Positions 34,405-44,554 are shown, counted from the stretch's first letter. The stretch is DNA of 60,238 bases from Lachnospiraceae bacterium (GCA_017482205.1 JAFUNK010000006.1:1-60238); one strand, 5' to 3'. Translations and numbers: made by a program. The notes: generated by a model not told the origin, from the sequence alone.

Positions 34405-36630
34405 TTACTCTTCATAAACATCTACTGCCAAAAGGGATTCGCCCATTTTGATGCTACCTGTTTTTAAAATACGCACTTCCTGATTGTCGCCTGTATCTGT
34501 ACACAGTATCGGAGAAACCAGTGACGGAGCATGCTCTTTCAAATAATCTAAGTCCAGTTTCAACATGGGCGTACCTCTCTTTACCTTCTGCCCGTTTTCA
34601 ACCAAAGTCTTAAATCCTTTGCCGTCCAGCTTTACCGTATCAATTCCTATATGCAAAAGCAGGCTGATACCGGTATCGGTTCTAAAACCAATGGCATGTC
34701 CTGTATCAAACACAAATACCACTTCACCATCCTCTGGTGCATACACAAAAGAATCTGTGGGTGTTACCGCCGCACCGGCTCCCATCATTCCCTCTGCAAA
34801 AGCCTCATCGGGTACAGTGGAAAGTTCTGCCGCCACACCGTTTATGGGACTGGAAATTACAATGGTTTTTATCAGCTTTTTTGATGAAAGGTCGTTGGCA
34901 TTCTCAGACGGAATGCTCTCACCGATTCCGTCCTTTACAACGGCAGTTTCCTTAGTTTCTTCTGCCAAAGTATCCGGTGCAGTTGCAAGATAATCTTCTA
35001 AGTTGGATTTCACAACCGTCACGTTAGGACCATAAATAATCTGCACTCCTTTTCCTTTATGCACCACACCGGATGCTCCGGTAGCTTTCAGTACACCGTC
35101 GTTTACCAAGGAGGTATCCACCACCGTACAACGTAGTCTGGTGGCACAACAGTCTATATCGCTTATATTTTTCTTACCACCCAGGCCTCTGGTAATGGCC
35201 TCGCTAAAGGATTCTTCTGCCTGCGTTCCATCAGCTTTCCCACTACGCATACGGGTATCTGCAGCAACCTGTCGTCCCTCTTTTCGGGCATTTACATCAG
35301 CCTTCGTATACAGCTTCGTTTCTTCATCCTCTTCTTCACGTCCCGGTGTTTTTAAATCTAATTTCTTAATCAGGAACTTAAAAATAAAATAGTACAATAA
35401 GAAATACACAATACCCACCGGAATGATTAACAGCCAGCTGGTTTTTGCATTGCCCTGCAAAATACCGAACAGGAACAAATCAAGAAAACCGCCGGAGAAA
35501 GTAAGTCCTACCGCAATGTTTAACACATGGGCAATCATATAGGCACTACCCGCCAGAATGACCTGCACTACAAAAAGAATAGGTGCTACGAACAGGAAGG
35601 AAAATTCAATGGGTTCTGTAATACCGGTGGCAATACAGGTCAGGGAAGCTGACAAAAGCAAGCCGCCTGCTGCTTTCTTCTTTTCCGGTTTTGCACAATG
35701 ATACATTGCCAGTGCCGCACCGGGCAGACCAAAAATCATAAAAATAAATTCACCGGAGAAAAATCTGGTAGCTTCTGCACTAAAATGTACTACATTAGCA
35801 GAATCAGCCAGCTGTGCAAAGAAGATATTCTGTGCACCCTGTATGGTCTGACCTGCCACATCCATGGTACCACCCAAGGCAGTCTGCCAGAAGGGCATAT
35901 AAAATACGTGATGCAGACCAAAAGGTATCAATGCTCTCTTAATCAGACCAAAAATCAACGTTCCTGCATAACCCGAATTGGTTACCAATCCGCCTAACGC
36001 ATAGATACCGTTCTGTATCGGGGGCCATAAGAAGTACATCAAAATACCCACAAACATATATACCAATGTGGAAATAATGGGTACAAAACGTGTGCCGCCA
36101 AAAAAGGACAACGCATTGGGTAATTGAATTTTATAAAATTTATTATGCAGTGCTGCCACACCCAAACCTACAATTACACCGCCAAATACACCCATTTGCA
36201 AGGACTGGATACCACTGGCGGATGCTATAGTACCTTCCAGCACCTCTTCGGAAATAGTACCGTCAGCCAGAATCTGACCGTTTAATACCAGCATAGCGTT
36301 CACTGCAATATGCATAACAAGAAAAGCAATGACCGCAGACAACGCCGCCACTTCCTTTTCTTTCTTTGCCATACCAATGGCGACACCTACCGCAAAAATC
36401 AAAGGCAGGTTATCAAATACCGCACCGCCCACCTTACTCATAATCACTAACAATGCGTGTAAAATTGTACCCTCTCCCAAAATACCGGAAAGCCCATATG
36501 TTTCAATGGTAGTGGCATTGGTAAAAGAACTACCGATACCCAGCAAAAGTCCTGCTACCGGCAGGATGGCAATAGGGAGCATGAAGCTTCGTCCCACACG
36601 CTGTAAAACACTAAAAGTTTTATCTTTCAT
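34405..36630 (-). CDS. PTS EIICBA permease, glucose/N-acetylglucosamine family
   Basis: The 741-aa protein fuses EIIC (residues 1-420, starting LQRVGRSFMLPIAILPVAG; FGLHHVFYMPFW), EIIB (about 480-560; phospho-Cys in DIDCCATRLRC) and EIIA (about 595-741; phospho-His in LLLHIGIDTV). It imports and phosphorylates a hexose across the membrane using PEP-derived phosphate. Glucose versus N-acetylglucosamine or another sugar cannot be set by eye. ATG at 36630 follows AAGGAGAGAAGAAAA. manA lies 163 bases downstream. A terminator separates it from the upstream GH36 gene. Confidence 0.93.
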   Translation of the reverse strand: MKDKTFSVLQRVGRSFMLPIAILPVAGLLLGIGSSFTNATTIETYGLSGILGEGTILHALLVIMSKVGGAVFDNLPLIFAVGVAIGMAKKEKEVAALSAVIAFLVMHIAVNAMLVLNGQILADGTISEEVLEGTIASASGIQSLQMGVFGGVIVGLGVAALHNKFYKIQLPNALSFFGGTRFVPIISTLVYMFVGILMYFLWPPIQNGIYALGGLVTNSGYAGTLIFGLIKRALIPFGLHHVFYMPFWQTALGGTMDVAGQTIQGAQNIFFAQLADSANVVHFSAEATRFFSGEFIFMIFGLPGAALAMYHCAKPEKKKAAGGLLLSASLTCIATGITEPIEFSFLFVAPILFVVQVILAGSAYMIAHVLNIAVGLTFSGGFLDLFLFGILQGNAKTSWLLIIPVGIVYFLLYYFIFKFLIKKLDLKTPGREEEDEETKLYTKADVNARKEGRQVAADTRMRSGKADGTQAEESFSEAITRGLGGKKNISDIDCCATRLRCTVVDTSLVNDGVLKATGASGVVHKGKGVQIIYGPNVTVVKSNLEDYLATAPDTLAEETKETAVVKDGIGESIPSENANDLSSKKLIKTIVISSPINGVAAELSTVPDEAFAEGMMGAGAAVTPTDSFVYAPEDGEVVFVFDTGHAIGFRTDTGISLLLHIGIDTVKLDGKGFKTLVENGQKVKRGTPMLKLDLDYLKEHAPSLVSPILCTDTGDNQEVRILKTGSIKMGESLLAVDVYEE

Positions 36631-36712
36631 TTTTCTTCTCTCCTTTTTTGTGTAGTGTTTACAGAAAATACATTTATTATTGCTCTTTATATATTTTTTT
36701 TGAACGCAAAAA

Positions 36713-36755
36713 AAGGCTGCCACATCTGAAGTTCTCCTTCTTCTGTGACAGCCTT
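36713..36755 (-). terminator. Terminator of the alpha-galactosidase gene
   Basis: AAGGCTGcCACA (36713-36724) pairs with TGTGaCAGCCTT (36744-36755); the minus strand then has TTTTTTTGCG. It lies between GH36 and the PTS gene, so the PTS gene needs its own promoter. Confidence 0.85.
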
Positions 36756-36807
36756 GTTTTATAAAGTTTTATTTGTTTTAATTTTATGCAAACATCTTCT
36801 TCAATGC

Positions 36808-38997
36808 TTATGCTTCCACAATGTGAATCAGTTTTCCTCTGTAGTCGCCCCACAGATTTTCTACCAGAATACCTGCCTGCATCAGGGTGCTGCCCAAATA
36901 GGTGCGTTCTTCACCTTCAATGCGGTACTTCTTTTCGGGACATAAGCCCTTTAACTGAATGCGTCTGGAGTGGGAGTTGGGTCTTCCCATTACCTGGATA
37001 AAGGTTACCAGTGCTTCGGATTTATCCTTTGCCACTACCATATAGCAGTCATACATACGGTTCTGCTGGAAGGAAGCAACGCGGTAATAATCACCGGTAC
37101 GTACCAAATCATTGTACTTGTGATACATTGCCACCTGGTCAGGAATCATGTTTCTGTCTTCTTCGGGAATCTTGGTAACATCCAATTCGTAACCGAAAGT
37201 ACCTGCCAGTGCTACATAGCCTCTGGTTTCAAAAGGAGTCACACGGCCTACTGCATGGTTGGGACAGTCGCTGACATGAGCACCCATTGCAGATAAGGGG
37301 TAAATCAGTGCAGTACCTTCCTGGATAGTCAGTCTTTCAATTGCATCCGTATCATCGGAACACCAAATCTGAGGACTGTAATACAGCATACCTGCATCAA
37401 ATCTTGCGCCACCGCCGGAGCAGTTTTCAAGCAGGATATGAGGGAACTCGGTTACCAGTCTTTCCTGTAAACGGTACATACCTAATACATATCTGTGATA
37501 AAGCTCGCCCTGACATTCTGCGGAAAGAGCGTAACTACCGATATCGGAAAGGGGTCTGTTCATATCCCACTTTACATATTCAATGTTTGCACTTCTTAAT
37601 ACCTTTGCTACCAAATCAAAGATATAATCCTGAATTTCCGGTCTGGACATGTCTAACACCAACTGGTTTCTTGCAAGTCCTGCTGTTCTGCCGGGAACCC
37701 GGATTGCCCAGTCGGGATGTTCACGGTACAAATCAGACTCAGGGCTAATCATTTCAGGCTCGAACCAGATACCGAACTTCATACCCAGTTTATTTACTTC
37801 ATCTACCAGATATTTTAAGCCGCCGTTAATCTTTTCTTCATTTACAAACCAGTCACCCAGTGCACGGTTGTCATCACAGCGGTTACCAAACCAACCGTCA
37901 TCCATAACTAACATTTCAATACCCAGCTTGGAGGCTTCTCTTGCAATATCCAACAGTTTCTCGGTATTGAAATCAAAATAAGTTGCTTCCCAGTTGTTAA
38001 TTAAGATAGGACGTTTCTTATCTCTGTATTCTCCGCGAATCAGATGTTCTCTGTATAAGTCGTGGAAAGCATGACTCATACCATTTAAACCTTCCGCGGA
38101 ATAAACCAGTACAGCTTCCGGTGCCTGGAAGCTTTCGCCGGGATTTAATTTCCAGCAGAAGCCTTCGGGATTGATACCGGTCATCAGACGTACACTGTCA
38201 AACTGACCTCTGTCAGCTAATGTCAAAAAGTTGCCGGAGTAAATCAGGTTAATACCGTATACATCACCTGCATCTTCGGTAGCGGTCTTGTCTAAGAGTG
38301 CCATAAAAGGATGGGTCTGATGACCTTCTTCCCCACGTGTAGAAGACATGCTCTGCACACCGTAGTTTACGGGAGTCCTGTTAATATGGCGTTCTCTTGC
38401 CCAAGAACCGTTTAATAAAATCTTGTCATATTCCTTGTTGTCCATATCCATGGATGCGGACATGATGCGTTCGATAAATACCGGTTTGTCACTTTCATTA
38501 TATAATTTTACGCTTCTTACCACTGCATCGATACCTTCAAAAATACTGTAAGAAAGCACTGCCTTAATCTTTAAGACTTTGTCAGTCAGTACCAGTTCCA
38601 AAGTTTCGGTATCTTCTTCACTGCCCCAGGTTGCGGGTAAACCTTCTAAAGGCTTTTTACCCTTATAAATGTTGTAGCTGTCCATAGTAAGCTGTAATGC
38701 TCTGTGACCGCCGTCACTTCTTACCGTAATAGCACTTTCACGATAGTCACCGATACCACCGGTAGGATATTCCATGGGGAAGCTATCTAAGAAAGAAAGT
38801 CTGTCCCTTGCATTAGTTTCAGGTGTAAAGGGTGCCTCGCCGGTTCTCATCAAATAGGTTACATCGTCTTCACCCAGTTTTTTGCCAAAATACGCATGAC
38901 CTACAAAGCCTTCTGCGTCTACAACCCCAATGACGTAGGAAGCACTTTTGGTGTCCAGTTTAAAACTTTTACTGCTTTCGTTGTAAATAATAGCCAT
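36808..38997 (-). CDS. GH36 alpha-galactosidase
   Basis: The 729-aa protein is a family 36 alpha-galactosidase removing alpha-1,6-galactose from raffinose-type sugars or galactomannan fragments. The nucleophile Asp lies in YVKWDMNRPLSDIGS and the acid/base Asp in QIWCSDDTDAIERL; DDGWFGNRCDDNRALGDW and LENCSGGGARFD are family motifs. There is no signal peptide, so it acts on imported oligosaccharides. The AraC gene is divergent and is the likely regulator. Confidence 0.95.
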   Translation of the reverse strand: MAIIYNESSKSFKLDTKSASYVIGVVDAEGFVGHAYFGKKLGEDDVTYLMRTGEAPFTPETNARDRLSFLDSFPMEYPTGGIGDYRESAITVRSDGGHRALQLTMDSYNIYKGKKPLEGLPATWGSEEDTETLELVLTDKVLKIKAVLSYSIFEGIDAVVRSVKLYNESDKPVFIERIMSASMDMDNKEYDKILLNGSWARERHINRTPVNYGVQSMSSTRGEEGHQTHPFMALLDKTATEDAGDVYGINLIYSGNFLTLADRGQFDSVRLMTGINPEGFCWKLNPGESFQAPEAVLVYSAEGLNGMSHAFHDLYREHLIRGEYRDKKRPILINNWEATYFDFNTEKLLDIAREASKLGIEMLVMDDGWFGNRCDDNRALGDWFVNEEKINGGLKYLVDEVNKLGMKFGIWFEPEMISPESDLYREHPDWAIRVPGRTAGLARNQLVLDMSRPEIQDYIFDLVAKVLRSANIEYVKWDMNRPLSDIGSYALSAECQGELYHRYVLGMYRLQERLVTEFPHILLENCSGGGARFDAGMLYYSPQIWCSDDTDAIERLTIQEGTALIYPLSAMGAHVSDCPNHAVGRVTPFETRGYVALAGTFGYELDVTKIPEEDRNMIPDQVAMYHKYNDLVRTGDYYRVASFQQNRMYDCYMVVAKDKSEALVTFIQVMGRPNSHSRRIQLKGLCPEKKYRIEGEERTYLGSTLMQAGILVENLWGDYRGKLIHIVEA

Positions 38998-39067
38998 AAT
39001 CCCTCTCCTGTTTTGTTAGAATGTAAGTAATTTGGTTTCCTCTGCATCCGTACCTGCCGATGTGGTT

Positions 39068-39195
39068 GGTGCCTGTGCTATCCTGCTTGGAACTCGCTTG
39101 CGCTCTCGGAAAACGCAGCGGTACATAAGGCTCTAAAGTACAGAGCCTAAGTACCGGCGTTTCCCAAGGGTTCCAAGCAGGATAGCACAGGCACC
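39068..39195. repeat. Palindromic structured element E1
   Basis: Perfect 26-bp outer arms (39068-39093 GGTGCCTGTGCTATCCTG..., 39170-39195) enclose a core with nested stems GGTAC/GTACC (39120-39124, 39151-39155) and AGGCTCT/AGAGCCT (39128-39134, 39142-39148). Read in reverse, the core (CCCTTGGGAAACGCCGG...) matches those of E2 at 48.1 kb and E3 at 60.15 kb. It lies between divergent aga-type and araC-type genes. Confidence 0.88.
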
Positions 39196-39336
39196 GTTTA
39201 TAGCAGGTCGAAAACTTATTACTTATATTCTAACGAAAAGGAGTAAGTTTTTCTATACCTTATACTAACTTCTTTACTCTATGTGGTTGTTATTTTTAAC
39301 ATTTTGTGATAGATTTGTAAGAAAGGGGGAAGTGCC

Positions 39337-40185
39337 ATGAACATTGCGAATTTGCCCAACAAGCCGCTTTATACGGATATGGCTTACATTAACGGTAACT
39401 GGAAATATTACACCATGGACATTCATAGTCATGGTGTATTGGAGTGCAATTATATCGCTGAAGGCAGTTGTACTTATGAAATTGACGGTACTCCCTATCA
39501 TTTGAGCAAAAAGAATTTGATTCTGTTAGACTCGTCCATCCCCCACAAAATCACTTTTAACCATGAACATCCCTGTACAGTTATGGGCTTTTCCATGTCC
39601 TTTCAATATGAAGATTCGCCGGTGAATTTTCCCGGTTTGCTGGATGTGTTAAACAACTCTCTGGATATCTGTCGTTTATTGCTTACCCTAAACAAAGCTT
39701 TGGTTTTTCCTGATGCACGTGCATTACAATCAGATATTCTGCGTCTGGCTCACGAATATGACAGCCGTAAAGATGCCTTTTTTATGAACAGTTTAAGTTA
39801 CCACCTGCTCAGCGAAATTGCACGACTCCCTCTGACCGAAAAATCTTCCGTCCAGTATTATGTAGAAAAAACAGAAGATTATATCAAAGAGGCTTTTTAT
39901 CTGATAAAAAATAACGACCAGATTGCAGACCATATAGGGTTAAACTCTACCTATCTGGAGCGTATCTACAAAAAAACAACAGGAAAAACACTTTGGGAAA
40001 GCGTTACTGCCTGTCGTTTGGCTGCCGCAGAAGAGCTGCTGGCACAGCCCTCTATTCCTATTAATGAAATCGATAATATGATTGGCTTTGCGAACCGCCA
40101 GACTTTCTACCTGCAATTTAAAAAGCGGTATGGGATGTCTCCGTCAGAATTTCGGAAAACAAAAGAAGGGACTGTTGCAAAATAG
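39337..40185 (+). CDS. AraC-family regulator
   Basis: The 282-aa protein has an N-terminal cupin-like sensor (DIHSHGVLECNYIAEGS; SSIPHKITFNHEHP) and a C-terminal AraC double HTH (residues about 185-280: LNSTYLERIYKKTTGKTLWE, MIGFANRQTFYLQFKKRYG, MSPSEFRK). AGAAAGGGGGAAGTGCC precedes ATG. It is divergent from the alpha-galactosidase gene and likely activates it on an alpha-galactoside. Its last residues (TVAK-stop) are encoded by a repeat that also ends the GH74 gene. Confidence 0.92.
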   Translation: MNIANLPNKPLYTDMAYINGNWKYYTMDIHSHGVLECNYIAEGSCTYEIDGTPYHLSKKNLILLDSSIPHKITFNHEHPCTVMGFSMSFQYEDSPVNFPGLLDVLNNSLDICRLLLTLNKALVFPDARALQSDILRLAHEYDSRKDAFFMNSLSYHLLSEIARLPLTEKSSVQYYVEKTEDYIKEAFYLIKNNDQIADHIGLNSTYLERIYKKTTGKTLWESVTACRLAAAEELLAQPSIPINEIDNMIGFANRQTFYLQFKKRYGMSPSEFRKTKEGTVAK

Positions 40186-40242
40186 CAGTTTCCGAATCGT
40201 TTGTAAAAAGTTTCGAAAACCAGCCTATTTTGCAACAGTCCC
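40168..40242. terminator. Two-way terminator hairpin carrying the AraC stop codon
   Basis: Perfect 18-bp arms GGGACTGTTGCAAAATAG (40168-40185) and CTATTTTGCAACAGTCCC (40225-40242). The TAG at 40183-40185 is the AraC stop. The loop CAGTTTCCGAATCGTTTGTA... recurs at 60113-60143. Flagellin ends convergently at 40264. Confidence 0.85.
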
Positions 40243-40263
40243 TTTAGCTTACTATATAGCTAC

Positions 40264-42213
40264 TTAAGATAACAGACTCAGGATTCCCTGCTGGCTGCGG
40301 TTAGCCTGGGCAAGCATTGCCTGTCCTGCCTGTAACAGGATATTGTCTGTAGAATATTCCATCATCAGCTTAGCCATATCCGTATCACGTATTCTGGACT
40401 CTGCTGCCTGTACGTTTTCTACTGTATTGTCTAAGTTTTTAATGGTATGCTCCAAACGGTTCTGTACTGCACCATAATAGGAACGGATTTGGGAAATGGA
40501 TTCAATTGCCTTTTTATATTTGGTAATTCCTTTTCCTGCATTATCGGCACTATTTACTTTTACATTGTGTACACCTAAATCCCTTGCCGATACTTTCCAC
40601 CTGTCCACATCAATATGCTGACCGGCTTCTGCACCTGCCTGTATAAAGTTGACACTGCCACCGTTTTTCACGCCGGCACCACCGGCACTTCCTGAAGAAC
40701 CGCCACCCCACGTTTTCTCAGCATCAGGATTGATGGAACCGTCTGCCCTAGAACCGTTGGTAGTGGTCGAACCACCTCCGGTATACGGATCAACACCTGC
40801 GTTCTGATACTTTGACGAATTGTTTATCAGTCCGCCCTGATCAATATTTAAAAGAAAGAAATTGCCTGTTGTGGAATTGGAACCGTTCAACATTTCCTCT
40901 TTAGTTTTGGATAAAGAAGAAAGTGCAATGGAACCACAACCACTTGGTCCGCACGCTGCAAACATATCTTTTGTAAACTGTACGGCATCTTTTTCAAAGC
41001 TTGTTTCAAAATCCTCTAAATCTGCATATTTTCCATTGGATAGTATATTAATGGTCTGGCTTAAAGAGTAGCCGTCTGCTATATGTGCAAGCACATCGTC
41101 CAGACCGGAGGCTATAGTAGACGAATCAACAGTTCCACCACCGCCAGCCACATAACCTAAATACATGCTGGCAACATATCCCTGCGCATAGGATGCATAA
41201 CCACCATCCGTAAGCTCGGATAACCAGTCGGATAACTTTGCATTATTGTTCAAATAACCATAGGCTTCTCCGATATAATTCAACGCACCGCCTACTGCCT
41301 GTGCCGTACCTTCAACAAACCAACCTGGAAAAGCATCACCACCGTTGTAGCCCAGCATACCGTTCGTAACCGTGTCAAACATAATGCCATGAGTCATTTC
41401 ATGGGCAATGGTAGTAGCCATGTCACCGTCAACAGCTATCTGACCACCATTGTTTTCCAGATATTTCATATTGATACCCAGTTCGTAACTCACACCGTTG
41501 GAAGCCACATACGCCAATGTGCCACTGTCCTCATAATAATACTTGAGCCCGATTTCCAAGCCACTTACAGGTGGCTGTGCGGAGGGCAATGCATTTTGTA
41601 TATTGTTTAAAATAGTAGGTATGTACTCACTCTTAAGGTCCGTAGAAAATTGCTCCAGATTGGCTGCTGTCAGGAAGTCAATACCATTTGCCTGTGCTTC
41701 GTTTACGATACCGTCATAATCCAGTGCATCATATCTGGTCACATTAGGAAGACTTCCCATAACCGTCTGCATCTCCACGCTACGGCTGCCTGCATTGGAA
41801 GAGTCAAACACTTCCATATTGTTAAAATCCGTATCCTTGGCAATCCTGTCAATTTCTGCCCTGATCTGGTCGATTTCAGCCTGGATATAATTCCTGTCCT
41901 CATCCGTATTGGTATCATTTCCTGCCTTTACGCACAGTTCATTACCACGCTGTAATAAGTCATGGATTTCATTCAATGCACCTTCTGCAATCTGAATATA
42001 GGAAATACCGTCCTGTGCATTGTGGGATGCCTGAGAGAGCCCCCTGATCTGGCGCCTCATTTTTTCAGAAATAGCCAACCCTGCCGCATCATCTGCCGCA
42101 CGGTTAATTTTATATCCCGAACTGAGTTTTTCGGTCTTATTGGCAAAGCTTGTCTGCACCAGCCCCAGTTGACGGGAAGCATTCAGTGCCAACATATTAT
42201 GCTTAATTACCAT
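40264..42213 (-). CDS. Flagellinolysin: flagellin with inserted HEXXH metallopeptidase
   Basis: The 649-aa protein has normal flagellin ends: N-terminal D0/D1 (residues 1-140, SSGYKINRAADDAAGLAIS) and C-terminal D1/D0 (about 510-649, AESRIRDTDMAKLMMEYS, MLAQANRSQQGILSLL). The variable middle is replaced by a gluzincin-type protease: zinc motif H-E-M-T-H at about 269-273 (TIAHEMTHGIMF) and likely third ligand Glu near 299 in WFVEGTAQAVGG. Known flagellinolysins form proteolytically active filaments of thousands of copies. AGGAGGAAATAAGGT precedes ATG. A zinc-ribbon gene lies 42 bases upstream. No other flagellar gene is in the window, so whether this is the main or a minor flagellin is unknown. 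Confidence 0.93.
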   Translation of the reverse strand: MVIKHNMLALNASRQLGLVQTSFANKTEKLSSGYKINRAADDAAGLAISEKMRRQIRGLSQASHNAQDGISYIQIAEGALNEIHDLLQRGNELCVKAGNDTNTDEDRNYIQAEIDQIRAEIDRIAKDTDFNNMEVFDSSNAGSRSVEMQTVMGSLPNVTRYDALDYDGIVNEAQANGIDFLTAANLEQFSTDLKSEYIPTILNNIQNALPSAQPPVSGLEIGLKYYYEDSGTLAYVASNGVSYELGINMKYLENNGGQIAVDGDMATTIAHEMTHGIMFDTVTNGMLGYNGGDAFPGWFVEGTAQAVGGALNYIGEAYGYLNNNAKLSDWLSELTDGGYASYAQGYVASMYLGYVAGGGGTVDSSTIASGLDDVLAHIADGYSLSQTINILSNGKYADLEDFETSFEKDAVQFTKDMFAACGPSGCGSIALSSLSKTKEEMLNGSNSTTGNFFLLNIDQGGLINNSSKYQNAGVDPYTGGGSTTTNGSRADGSINPDAEKTWGGGSSGSAGGAGVKNGGSVNFIQAGAEAGQHIDVDRWKVSARDLGVHNVKVNSADNAGKGITKYKKAIESISQIRSYYGAVQNRLEHTIKNLDNTVENVQAAESRIRDTDMAKLMMEYSTDNILLQAGQAMLAQANRSQQGILSLLS

Positions 42214-42254
42214 ACCTTATTTCCTCCTGAAAATAATGAACCGACACTCCTTTG

Positions 42255-42641
42255 TCAGTCCCAATGCCCTACAATGTTTTTTGTTACAGTTGTCTTTCCG
42301 CAAATCGGGCATTTCATATCTTCATCTTTTTTTAACATCGTCAATTTCCTGTGGCATTTATCACATCTGCCACCCAGACACAAGCTTTCACCATCCGTGG
42401 TCTGTATCTTCACATTAAAGCATGAGCTTATTTCTTTACACACATCACAGTATGCCAGTTCATAAAACCACGAAAAGAAACGTACTTTTCCGCTTTCCTG
42501 AAGGCTTTTCCACTGCAAAAGATCTTCATCCTTTAAGTTATCTTCCACAACAGCGGCCTTTATACTCAACATACCGCCACCGGTTTTCAGTTGTTTCTCA
42601 TAGTCACAGTTATCACAAACTACGCGGATAATCTCCCCCAT
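42255..42641 (-). CDS. Zinc-ribbon protein upstream of flagellinolysin
   Basis: The 128-aa cytoplasmic protein holds four Cys pairs: VVCDNCDYEK, LAYCDVCKEIS, LGGRCDKCHRKL and MKCPICGKTT, so two zinc ribbons are likely. AGGTTAAAGT follows GGAGG before ATG at 42641. It is co-directional with the flagellinolysin gene 42 bases downstream and shares the sigma-28-like promoter. Its role is unknown; a zinc-linked or regulatory role in flagellin expression is inference. Confidence 0.7.
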   Translation of the reverse strand: MGEIIRVVCDNCDYEKQLKTGGGMLSIKAAVVEDNLKDEDLLQWKSLQESGKVRFFSWFYELAYCDVCKEISSCFNVKIQTTDGESLCLGGRCDKCHRKLTMLKKDEDMKCPICGKTTVTKNIVGHWD

Positions 42642-42677
42642 ACTTTAACCTCCGTCTGACAAATATGGTTATAGATT

Positions 42678-42705
42678 ATATCGGTGAAAAGCCACACATT
42701 TTTTA
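42678..42705 (-). promoter_or_regulatory. Sigma-28 (FliA/SigD)-like promoter
   Basis: On the minus strand TAAA (42705-42702), 16 nt and ACCGATAT (42685-42678) approach the flagellar consensus TAAA-N15-GCCGATAA. It lies 37 bases before the zinc-ribbon start. Confidence 0.55.
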
Positions 42706-42814
42706 TATTATCTACCAATATTTTTTATTTTTCTTACATACTAATACTAAATTCCACTTTCTATTTTCTTAAGTGAAACCTAGACTTTCTGCTTGACCAC
42801 TATATGAAACCTCT

Positions 42815-44554
42815 TTACTCGCTTAAAGCAAACTGACTGTTGTAAAGTTCAGAGTAAAAACCGCCTTTTGCAAGCAGTTCCTTGTGATTGCCCTGTTCAA
42901 TAATATGTCCGTCTTTCATAACCAGAATAATATCCGCATCTACGATTGTAGAAAGGCGGTGCGCTATGATAAAACTGGTCCTTCCCTCCATCATTTTTGC
43001 AAATGCCTTCTGGATACGTATTTCGGTACGGGTATCGATAGAGGAAGTTGCTTCGTCCAAAATCAACATTGGCGGCAGACATAGCATAACACGGGTAATA
43101 CACAAAAGCTGTTTCTGTCCCTGGGAAAGTCCCTCACCGTCCTCTGAAAGCACAGTATCATAACCATTGGGCAGACGCTTGATAAAGCTGTGGGAATGAG
43201 CGGCTTTCGCTGCTGCAATCATCTCTTCTTCAGTGGCATCCGGCTTACCCATGATAATATTTTCTCTTACGGTTCCTGCCTTTAACCATGTTTCCTGCAA
43301 TACCATACCATAATTTTCACGCAGACTTTCTCTGGTAATATTACGGATATCCGTACCGTCCACAGAGATACTACCTGCGTCCACATCATAAAAACGCATA
43401 AGCAGATTGATAATGGTAGTCTTTCCGCAACCGGTAGGTCCTACAATTGCCACTCTCTTACCGTCTTCCACTTTTAAATTTAAATCTTCAATCAGTTTTC
43501 TGTCAGGCACATAGGAAAATGCTACATCAGTTAGTTCTACATAGCCTTCTGCTTCTCCCAATACCTTTACATCTTCCGGCTCCGGCACCTGCGGTTCTTC
43601 TTCGATTAAAGCAAAAATTCTTGCCGCACACGCCAGTGCATTCTGAAATTCCGTAAACACTCCCGATATTTCATTAAAGGGCTTGGTATACTGGTTGGCA
43701 TAGCTTAAGAAGCAGGTCAGTGTACCTACGGAAATACCGCCCTTAATCACGGAAAGTGCTCCTGTAATACAAACCCCTGTGTACACCAGACTGTTTACAA
43801 AACGGGTGGACGGGTTCGTAATGGAGGAGAAGAAAATTGCCTTTAAGGAATACTCTCCCAATTTATCATTGATAGCATCAAACCGCTTCATTGCTTTTTC
43901 TTCGTATCCAAATGCCTGCACTACCTTCTGGTTGCCTATCATTTCGTCTATAAAAGCAGTCTGCTCCCCTCTGGTTTCAGACTGTAATTTAAACATTTTG
44001 TAGGTACGTCTGGCAATAAAACTTGCCACAAAAAGGCTTACCGGCGTAATGCAGACTACTACCAGCGTGATGCCTACATTTTCCCTAAACATAAATATCA
44101 AGGTGCCGAAAATGGTAATAATACCGGTAAACAACTGGGTAAAGCCCATAATCAGACCATCTGAAAACTGATCCACATCTGCAATGACACGGCTTACTAT
44201 TTCACCGTAAGGGTGTGCATCCAGATACTTTAAGGGCAGTATCTGCAATCTCTCAAAAGCATCCTTACGGATATCCCTTACTACATAATAGGCAATCCTG
44301 TTGTTGCATACCCCCATTACCCACTGGGAAATGGCTGTTCCTGTAATCACAAATGCCATCTTTTTCAAAATCTCTGTAATAGTGGTAAAATCTACCTTGC
44401 CCGGTTCCAAAATGCAGTCAATTGCATCACCGGTCAATACCGGAATATAGAGAGTTAAAGTCACGGTTACTGCCGCGCACACAATGGAGCAAAGTAAAAA
44501 GAACCAGTAACGCCCGATATAACGGAATACTTTTTTTAACGTTCCTTTATTCAT
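42815..44554 (-). CDS. ABC exporter subunit with complete nucleotide site
   Basis: This 579-aa half-transporter has six membrane helices followed by an ATPase: Walker A IVGPTGCGKTTIIN, signature LSQGQKQLL, Walker B PMLILDEATSSID and H-loop IIAHRLST. It overlaps the upstream subunit by one base (TAATG). Its Walker B Glu is present, while its partner has Asp, a pattern of heterodimeric exporters with one degenerate site. The substrate (drug, lipid or peptide) is unknown. Confidence 0.92.
   Translation of the reverse strand: MNKGTLKKVFRYIGRYWFFLLCSIVCAAVTVTLTLYIPVLTGDAIDCILEPGKVDFTTITEILKKMAFVITGTAISQWVMGVCNNRIAYYVVRDIRKDAFERLQILPLKYLDAHPYGEIVSRVIADVDQFSDGLIMGFTQLFTGIITIFGTLIFMFRENVGITLVVVCITPVSLFVASFIARRTYKMFKLQSETRGEQTAFIDEMIGNQKVVQAFGYEEKAMKRFDAINDKLGEYSLKAIFFSSITNPSTRFVNSLVYTGVCITGALSVIKGGISVGTLTCFLSYANQYTKPFNEISGVFTEFQNALACAARIFALIEEEPQVPEPEDVKVLGEAEGYVELTDVAFSYVPDRKLIEDLNLKVEDGKRVAIVGPTGCGKTTIINLLMRFYDVDAGSISVDGTDIRNITRESLRENYGMVLQETWLKAGTVRENIIMGKPDATEEEMIAAAKAAHSHSFIKRLPNGYDTVLSEDGEGLSQGQKQLLCITRVMLCLPPMLILDEATSSIDTRTEIRIQKAFAKMMEGRTSFIIAHRLSTIVDADIILVMKDGHIIEQGNHKELLAKGGFYSELYNSQFALSE

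Noticed and set aside
39068-39195. IS200/IS605 or other insertion sequence end
   Set aside because: No transposase ORF is inside or beside E1, E2 or E3, and outer arms differ between copies, unlike IS ends.
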